From the NCBI GenBank assembly GCA_940337035.1, contig CALNHX010003652.1:62001-126000 (forward strand): a DNA stretch of 64,000 nucleotides, given 5' to 3'. This document shows, piece after piece, positions 58,069 to 64,000 of the stretch (position 1 is the first letter of the stretch; each line of letters opens with the position of its first letter). The notes beneath the pieces are model-generated. The model was not told the DNA's origin and did not search any database. It was given only the letters and a program-made list of their open reading frames with translations. Position numbers and translations under genes: made by a program. The stretch comes from Agriotes lineatus. Its lineage: Eukaryota; Arthropoda; Insecta; Coleoptera; Elateridae.

Positions 58069-60558
58069 CTAATGCTGGGCATTCAAAGAGGATATGATAG
58101 GCTGTTTCATCATCCTCTTGGCATAGGGTTCATCTCTATAGATATTGATTCTGTGCATAAATTCTCTGAATGCTCCAGTGCCTGTTAGTAGACTGACTAC
58201 TTGCTTGATTCGAGTTCTGTTCAGTCTCAACAGAGTTTTGGTGGTTTGTGGATTCGGAGTTTTTAGCAATCTTTTGCAGTGTGTTGCTTGATTGTAGTTT
58301 CTCCACCTTAGTTGGTGTGCGGTATTGACCCACTCATTAATGGCTGAGCGGGCTTGGTTTTTCTGAATGCTTAGACCAGGTTCTGGACCGGTCATTGCAT
58401 TACGGGCTGCTTCTTTTGCGAGCTTGTCCGCCTTTTCGTTTCCTTCAATACCTTGGTGACCTGGGATCCAGCATAATTTTACTGTATTTCCCTGGCTTAA
58501 GGTTTGAAGTTTAGATTTGCATTCCTTGACCAGTCTCGATGAAGTACTGAAAGCGTTTAGCGCTTTCAGTGCTGCCTGACTGTCTGAGAGAATGTGTATG
58601 TCTCGATTGAGCAGCTTCTTTTCTATGCTGATGTTTGCGCATACGTTAATAGCTTGTACTTCAGCCTGAAAGATGTTACAAAACTTTCCTAGACTGACTT
58701 TTTCGTTGGTTCTAGGATTGGTACTGTACACACCGGAGCCTGTACCCCCTTCAAACTTAGATCCATCAGTGTAAAAAATGATGTTCTTATTTGTTGGAGT
58801 TGGTAGTTGGTCCGGATTCCAACTTGTGTGTACAGTAAAATTCTTTTCAAAGTCATAGGCTTTGATTATAAGATCAGAACCCATTTCTAATATTGGGTTG
58901 TTGATGTGTGACATGATCTTGCCATGTCCTAGATTATTAGCTGTGGTCATCCAGTGACCAGTACTTTGTAATCTGTAGGCTGCCATTCTGGCTTCACCTT
59001 CCAAGAAGATGTGCAGAGGTGGCAGGTTTAAAATAGCATTCAGTGCTTGTCCTGAGGTGCCTTTAAAGGCTCCAGTGATGCACCGATTAGCTAGATATTG
59101 TATTCTGCTGATTTTGTGGATCGCAGTTGCTTGTTTTATTTTGGGCCACCAGGCGATTATTCCATATGAAATTATTGGTCGAACCATGGTTTTGTACAGC
59201 CAGAGGGTCAGTTCCGGTTTGAGCCCCCACGTACTACCTATGGCTCTTTTCCCAATTACTAATGTTTGTATGCACCTGGTGATTGTTTTGTCTAAGTGGG
59301 AGTTCCAAGTTAGTTTGGAATCGATGGTTAAACCTAAGTACTTAACCTCGTTCTCCCAGTTGACATTTGTCTCAAACAGTTTTATGTTGATTCTGTTCGT
59401 GATGTTCTTTCTACGAGTGAAAGCAACGAGAGTGGCTTTGCTGGGATTAATTCTAAGATTATTCTCTAGACACCACTCTTCGGTTATCTTTAGTGCTGAT
59501 TTCATTATATTGTCTACGGTTCTTTGGTATTTACCTTGAATCAGTATGACAATATCATCAGCGTATCCTTGAGTGTAGTAGCCTTTGTTATTGAGTTGGA
59601 TCAGCAGTTCATCAACTGTGAGGCACCACAGGAGTGGAGAAAGAACTCCTCCCTGTGGACATCCCCTTGTCGCCTGCACTGTCTTTTCCTTGTCAAATAA
59701 CTTGACTTTTACAACTCTAGTGTTGAGCATTGCCATAGTCCATCTTGTCGTGGTGTTATCGATCTGATGATTTGTCATTGCTCTTTCAATAGAGTGGTAG
59801 GAGGTGTTGTCGAAGGCACCTTCTATGTCTAGAAATGCTCCGACTGCGTACTCCTTGTACTCCAAGGTTCTCTCAATTTTCCCCACTAGTTGGTGTAGGG
59901 CGGTTTCACATGACTTCCCTGTTTGGTAAGCATGTTGATATTTGTGAATCGGGAGTGAAGTTAGGGCTTCCTCCCTCCAGTACCTGTCTACTAATCTTTC
60001 CAACGTTTTAAGGAGGAATGACGTTAGGCTGATAGGTCTGTAAGATTTAGCTTCTGCATAGCTGCTCTTACCAGGCTTAGGGATAAACACTACTTTAGTC
60101 ACTCTCCAGGCTTGGGGAATGTAGCCTAAGGCAAGACTTGCTTGGAACATGTCTTTGAGTGGGTTCAGCAGTATATCTATCCCTTTCTGCAGCATTACGG
60201 GTTGTATGCCGTCGTTTCCAGCAGATTTGAAAGGGCTGAAGAGGATAGTTGCCCATCTAATCCTTTCTTTGCTGACTATTCTCTTAGCTGTTTCCCAGTC
60301 TTCCCTCCTAGGGGTATGATTAGGTTCAGCCAGAGTAGGTTGTTCCACTGCTCCGGGTAGGTGAGTTTTTATCAAAAGAGATAAAGTCTCCTCTTCCGTT
60401 GTAGTGTATTCTCCGCTTTCTTTTTTAAGAGTGCCTACTGGGTTCATGGCTTGCTTTGAGATGATTTTGTGGAGTCTAGCTGTGGATCGCGTGGTCTCCA
60501 CCTCCTGGCAAAACGTTTTCCAGGCTGCTATCTTAGCTGCCTTGATCATTTTTTCCAT
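58069..60558 (-). CDS. LOA-like ORF2, RT and RNase H part
   Basis: 829 residues after the frame change at about 60545. The RT has KSAGNDGIQPVMLQKGI, IPKPGKSSYAEAKSYRPISL, motif A GAFLDIEGAFDNTS, motif B TRGCPQGGVLSPLLWCLTVD and motif C GYADDIVILI. These are followed by the EEWCLENNLRINPSKATLV thumb region. RNase H near residues 590-720 has IIFYTDGSKFEGGTGSG, FQAEVQAINVCA, ILSDSQAALKAL and IPGHQGIEGNEKADKLA, so the D, E, D and D catalytic residues are all present. The C-terminal end has an RT-LINE tail. The ATG at 60558 is internal to ORF2 and probably not the natural start; in an intact copy this would be fused to the endonuclease. Confidence 0.9.
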   Translation of the reverse strand: MEKMIKAAKIAAWKTFCQEVETTRSTARLHKIISKQAMNPVGTLKKESGEYTTTEEETLSLLIKTHLPGAVEQPTLAEPNHTPRREDWETAKRIVSKERIRWATILFSPFKSAGNDGIQPVMLQKGIDILLNPLKDMFQASLALGYIPQAWRVTKVVFIPKPGKSSYAEAKSYRPISLTSFLLKTLERLVDRYWREEALTSLPIHKYQHAYQTGKSCETALHQLVGKIERTLEYKEYAVGAFLDIEGAFDNTSYHSIERAMTNHQIDNTTTRWTMAMLNTRVVKVKLFDKEKTVQATRGCPQGGVLSPLLWCLTVDELLIQLNNKGYYTQGYADDIVILIQGKYQRTVDNIMKSALKITEEWCLENNLRINPSKATLVAFTRRKNITNRINIKLFETNVNWENEVKYLGLTIDSKLTWNSHLDKTITRCIQTLVIGKRAIGSTWGLKPELTLWLYKTMVRPIISYGIIAWWPKIKQATAIHKISRIQYLANRCITGAFKGTSGQALNAILNLPPLHIFLEGEARMAAYRLQSTGHWMTTANNLGHGKIMSHINNPILEMGSDLIIKAYDFEKNFTVHTSWNPDQLPTPTNKNIIFYTDGSKFEGGTGSGVYSTNPRTNEKVSLGKFCNIFQAEVQAINVCANISIEKKLLNRDIHILSDSQAALKALNAFSTSSRLVKECKSKLQTLSQGNTVKLCWIPGHQGIEGNEKADKLAKEAARNAMTGPEPGLSIQKNQARSAINEWVNTAHQLRWRNYNQATHCKRLLKTPNPQTTKTLLRLNRTRIKQVVSLLTGTGAFREFMHRINIYRDEPYAKRMMKQPIISSLNAQH

Positions 60559-61603
60559 AGTCTGTGAGAGCCTTGTGATAGTTCTCCCAGTTATTTGTGG
60601 CTTTAGACCTGTTAAACAGACGTCTGACTTCTTGTCTGGTCTTTTCTAGGTCTTTATTCCACCAATTTGTGTGTTTTTTTGCTCTTTGCTGACTCGGGTC
60701 TATTAGAGGACAGCTACTCTGAAAGGAGTCAATCATGGCCTCTTTTAACCGGTCAGCATTTGAGTCTAAAACTACTTTATTGGGAGATCTGAACTTTACG
60801 TGTTCTATCTTCTCCTGTAGTTTTTGTTTATATAGGTCCCAGTCCGTCTTTATTGGGTTGTAGTAAACTCTTTGGCTTACTTCCCGTTGAGACAGTTCAA
60901 AGGTTATATAATTGTGGTCAGAGAGTGATGGTTCGTCTGAAACTTGCCATTTATTCACTGATTGACTAATTCTCATAGTGGCTATGGTAATATCTATAAC
61001 TTCTTGTCTATTAGAGTTATAAAAGGTTGGAGTGTTACCTTTATTGACTACTACTAGATTGTTAGTTAAGATAAATTCTAAAAGTGACTCACCTCTTATG
61101 TTGCAGTTGGTGCTGCCCCAAATGGTATGGTGAGAGTTTGCGTCGCACCCTAGGATGAGGTCTAGATCGTCTTGGGAGGCAGATGATACTAGGTTCTCTA
61201 GTTCCTCACTAGGCGGTGGGTCCCTGGAATCGGATGGAAGGTAGACGGAGCTTATAATGGCTTGGTCACAACCTTCATCGTTATTCCATTTTATTTTAAT
61301 TGTGGTTATGTCTCTAGAACAGAATTCCATTAGTGGTAAACAGTCTAGATTATTTCTTATAAGTATGCATGTTCTAGGACTTGCATGATTATAAATAAGC
61401 TTACCTTTAGCACCCCCTAATCCACGGACTTGTCCCTTAACTATCCATGGTTCTTGGATCAGTGCTAAATCGATGTCATCTGCTAGCAGCTTTCTGCTTA
61501 GATTTGCAGTGGCTGCTTTGCAGTGGTGGAGGTTAATTTGTACTACTTTCAGGTTCTTCTTTCCTATCCTTGGAGCGGATAAGAAAAGTGACCTTGTTGA
61601 GGC
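60533..61603 (-). pseudogene. LOA-like ORF2, endonuclease part, frameshifted from RT
   Basis: Open from 61603 to a stop at 60533. The first ~90 codons have no ATG (first at 61330) but clearly belong to the endonuclease: VVQINLHHCKAATANLSRKL and IDLALIQEPWI hold the N and E residues. ILGCDANSHHTIWGS and EPSLSDHNYITFEL follow with the D/N and SDH motifs. The end LFNRSKATNNWENYHKALTD leads straight into the RT-side linker, which is in the +1 frame. The switch falls at a G-G-A6 run (about 60540-60548), typical of a one-base indel. The frame overlaps the end of ORF1 by about 70 bp in its +1 frame. Confidence 0.82.
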
Positions 61604-62627
61604 CTAGGTGCGCTACACAGTTGATGGATGTTAGTGCTTGTTTTGCCCTGTCATCTATCATTGCTGCGAACGTTCTACCGCCATCTTCTAGTGGAGTGAC
61701 GTTGAGTATTCTCCAGGTATCGGTTTGGAGATCTGCCTTCCGTTTGTTCTGTTTTCCGATCAAACGGAGAATAACCTCGGGTTTCTGTTTGTCGTACCAC
61801 TTGGGGACGTTGAACACTACCCGGACGGAGTTAATAACTTTTGCCCGCTTTTTTACCTCCAGCTTGGCATTGGTCCACGGGTGCAGCTTAGGTACTTGCT
61901 CATTTAACCAGTGTTTTGTGAGTTCGTCCTTGCACGCAACCACGTATGTACCAGCTTCGAGATAGTGGCTGGTAAAGAGAGGTGTGTTCTCTTCTTCTTC
62001 CATCTGGAAGATGAGATTTATCAGACTGTATCTGACTAGGTCACCTTGTTCCTTTGTCAGTTTGACGTCTGGATATGCAGCAGGGTAAATGGCCATCTTC
62101 ACCGTAGTGGCTGCCTCAGCAAAATCAAGCTTGCTCGTGCCTGCCTTTGGTGAGGTCGGCTTGTCTACTTTCTGCCTGGGCCTCTTTTTGGCGTTTGCCG
62201 GGGAGGGAGTGGCTTCGTCAAAGCGTTGCCTCTTTTGTCCCTGGTTGGTTGCAGGTTTTTCAGATTTCGAAGCTGGGTCTGCTGCCCTCTTCTTCTCCAT
62301 CTTCTGCTTTCTTTTAAAGTTTGGGTCGTACTTAATGCCCTTGGCTTCGCAGGCTCGCTTGGCACGTTCTCTGCGTTCCTTGGCTGTAAGTTGGACCTTT
62401 TTGACGGACACTTTGCCTAGTTTATCGGCTATATCCTCTCCGGTTGCGGCCTTTTCCTGCTCGGAAGACTGTCCTTGACTGGAAGTCTGGACTGTCAACT
62501 CTGCAGTAGAGGCACACTGTTCCATTTTTATCTCGGTCACCGAAGTCTGAGCATCAGTGGTCGGAAGCGGTGATGACTCCATCAGTGTGTCGTCTTCACC
62601 CTGTGAAAAAGCAGTTGTAAAATCCAT
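61533..62627 (-). CDS. LOA-like ORF1 with DUF4780-type domain
   Basis: 364 residues from the ATG at 62627. The N-terminal third is acidic/Ser-rich and then strongly basic (AKERRERAKRACEAKG, KRKQKMEKKRAADPAS), suited to nucleic-acid binding or nuclear import. Residues about 170-350 hold the segment ...YLEAGTYVVACKDELTKHWL, LHPWTNAKLEVKKRA and VVFNVPKWYDKQKPEVILRL with LIGKQN. I recognise this as the DUF4780-type domain found in ORF1-like proteins of insect retroelements. There is no CCHC knuckle. The frame is intact. It would bind element RNA, by analogy with other LINE ORF1 products. Confidence 0.75.
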   Translation of the reverse strand: MDFTTAFSQGEDDTLMESSPLPTTDAQTSVTEIKMEQCASTAELTVQTSSQGQSSEQEKAATGEDIADKLGKVSVKKVQLTAKERRERAKRACEAKGIKYDPNFKRKQKMEKKRAADPASKSEKPATNQGQKRQRFDEATPSPANAKKRPRQKVDKPTSPKAGTSKLDFAEAATTVKMAIYPAAYPDVKLTKEQGDLVRYSLINLIFQMEEEENTPLFTSHYLEAGTYVVACKDELTKHWLNEQVPKLHPWTNAKLEVKKRAKVINSVRVVFNVPKWYDKQKPEVILRLIGKQNKRKADLQTDTWRILNVTPLEDGGRTFAAMIDDRAKQALTSINCVAHLGLNKVTFLIRSKDRKEEPESSTN

Positions 62628-63300
62628 ACAAGTGAGTATTTAATTCAACTGTAAGAGGTTTGGCTAAATACTTCTGGAGGGAGCCTGGTATCCAGAAGGC
62701 TCCGTTCATGACGCATATTATAAGCCCCTGCGCCTACACCTGTTGATGCTCTGCTTTGCACGGGTCGCATAACACATTCGAAAAGGGGATTTTGGAACCA
62801 GAAAGGCTGATCTTCTAGACAGCCATGTATCTCTTGAGCCTGGTCCCCCGCCGTGAGATTTAGGATTTTTATTGAGGTTTTCTCCTCTTGGTCCGGGCGG
62901 TGAAGCCAAGACCCCCAGCACAGATATCTCCCGTAATACATGCCTACAGCAGAGATATCCATGTATGGTATAACGGCAATGACGTGACCAGAGGTTCGTC
63001 TTTGCCGGCATCGTTATCCCAAGTGCAGACCCTTAGCCACGACACGACAGCTGGGCTTGGGGAATGTTTATCGACTTCCCAGTCTAGATCCGCGGGGTTC
63101 AGTCTCAACGGGGCCACCACGAGAAGGATGCAATCGCTAGGATCGCATATCACTGATCGTTGCCAGTGATACCCTGCGGTCTTCCTTGTTGTCAGGCGGG
63201 GAGGTGCAAGACCTGATCAACTTGGCTGCGCTGCCTCGGCATAAATCTTTACAGCGTTTATAGCCGTTCAGTTCAGCTGGCAATGCTCGACCCCTACAAA
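62628..63300 (-). other. Probable 5' UTR of the LOA-like LINE
   Basis: Composition is GC-richer than the flank and drops abruptly to AT-rich near 63300. No long frame with motifs is present; small frames on both strands are not convincing. Confidence 0.45.
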
Positions 63301-64000
63301 TAGTAATTTATTATACAAGACGATAAAGTTAAATTTTATCCACGAGTGAATCGTTTAACGTCGAGACGAGGTCGAGACGTTAATGATTCAAGAGATCGGA
63401 ACTTGGGCTGCATCGGCTGCTAGGTTATCGTAACGGTGCTTCGAAAAACTTTTTAGTTTTTTGTGGCAGAAATCTCTGCAAATACTACCACACCTCCTTG
63501 GACATGCACTCAGTAAAACTGTATACTTTTTATGCTGATAAGTGATAACTGTTTATTTATTATGTGAAAAATTCGTTTTAAGTGGAGCACATTTCAACAA
63601 TTCTTACAATTTATTCTTTTGTTCTCCTTGAAAATCCGTCATAAACAATTGCAAGTGGAATATTAATAAAAAACGGATATTGACCAAGTTCAAATTGATT
63701 ACTTTTAACACTAAATTTGCTTACAACTAAAACTATATACAAAATTCTTATCCTTAATATAATTGTTTACATTTTTAACTAATTAACCGTGTCTTTGCGC
63801 TACTGCACGTTTTTTATTAATTGCTTTTAATGGTTCACACGCGTCACTGCACTGATTATTTAAGTTAGAGTACTTCCTGCACCAAAGCTTCCTTCGAATT
63901 CACCTGTCTACTTTTATACACGATTTTTGGCCCATCTGTTGTCTGATTTTCTTCGCTTTCTAGCCTGTCTTGCTGATTGTTACAATTTCCGTTATATGCC
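63301..64000. other. AT-rich flank without recognised gene
   Basis: No motif, repeat boundary or RNA gene seen. Confidence 0.5.

Larger units (their letters stand above)
57877..63300 (-). mobile_element. LOA-like LINE with RNase H, near complete
   Basis: On the minus strand it has a long GC-richer 5' region (62628-63300), ORF1 (61533-62627) and ORF2 in two pieces (60533-61603 and 58069-60558). A 3' UTR ends in AAATCTAATCTAATCTAA (plus-strand 57877-57894), a short simple-repeat tail. Endonuclease, RT and RNase H order plus the RT motifs suit the LOA/I group. The 5' border is set by the drop in GC and is approximate. I did not find a convincing target duplication. Confidence 0.8.

Noticed and set aside
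59009..59539. 176-codon plus-strand frame
   Set aside because: Lies antisense to the LOA-like RT and has no recognisable domain.

Overview
The window looks like an intergenic or intronic stretch of an insect (or other hexapod) nuclear genome. It is AT-rich, has no bacterial-style gene packing, and its recognisable coding sequence is all from mobile elements. I could not support any host protein-coding exon, tRNA or rRNA gene. The element families (BEL/Pao with env, errantivirus-like Ty3/gypsy with env, CsRn1-like gypsy, Jockey, LOA-like LINE, Penelope, mariner, hAT) are together typical of insects. The species cannot be named from this sequence.

Layout, left to right. 0-2.2 kb: remnants of a Penelope-like element and a LINE 3' end. 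2.2-10.4 kb: a young BEL/Pao retrotransposon with 656-bp LTRs differing at only two positions, a tRNA-Tyr-type primer-binding site, gag-pol and env. Its reverse-transcriptase core is missing, and a frame change separates pol from env. 11.5-12.8 kb: an old LINE RT fossil. 15.7-17.9 kb: a GC-rich repeat whose second copy lies inverted at 33.1-35.6 kb. 18.1-18.7 kb: a 557-bp CsRn1-like mini-retrotransposon with identical LTRs. 21.2-22.0 kb: a ~150-bp tandem array. 23.3-23.8 kb: an LTR-like segment with repeated poly(A) signals. 24.9 kb: a mariner fragment. 27.3-29.8 kb: a complete non-autonomous hAT element with an 8-bp target duplication. 35.6-40.2 kb: several MITEs and a LINE fragment. 40.4-45.1 kb: a complete Jockey-type LINE with a 12-bp target duplication. 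46.3-46.8 kb: a TA-flanked MITE. 48.8-53.9 kb: an errantivirus-like element with open gag, protease and env but a collapsed pol. 54.0-55.2 kb: a repeat family containing an empty and a filled MITE site. 57.9-63.3 kb: a LOA-like LINE with RNase H.

Within the elements the parts fit known strategies. Gag-Pol of the errantivirus-like copy is served by an AAATTTT slip site, and its env by a splice acceptor. The LINEs have ORF1/ORF2 pairs. The BEL and CsRn1-like copies carry the cis signals for retrotransposition but lack RT, so mobilisation in trans is the natural reading. The strongest candidates for follow-up are the errantivirus-like locus with gag/PR/env open against a ruined pol, the very young BEL copy without an RT core, the 557-bp mini-element, and the inverted GC-rich repeat family.
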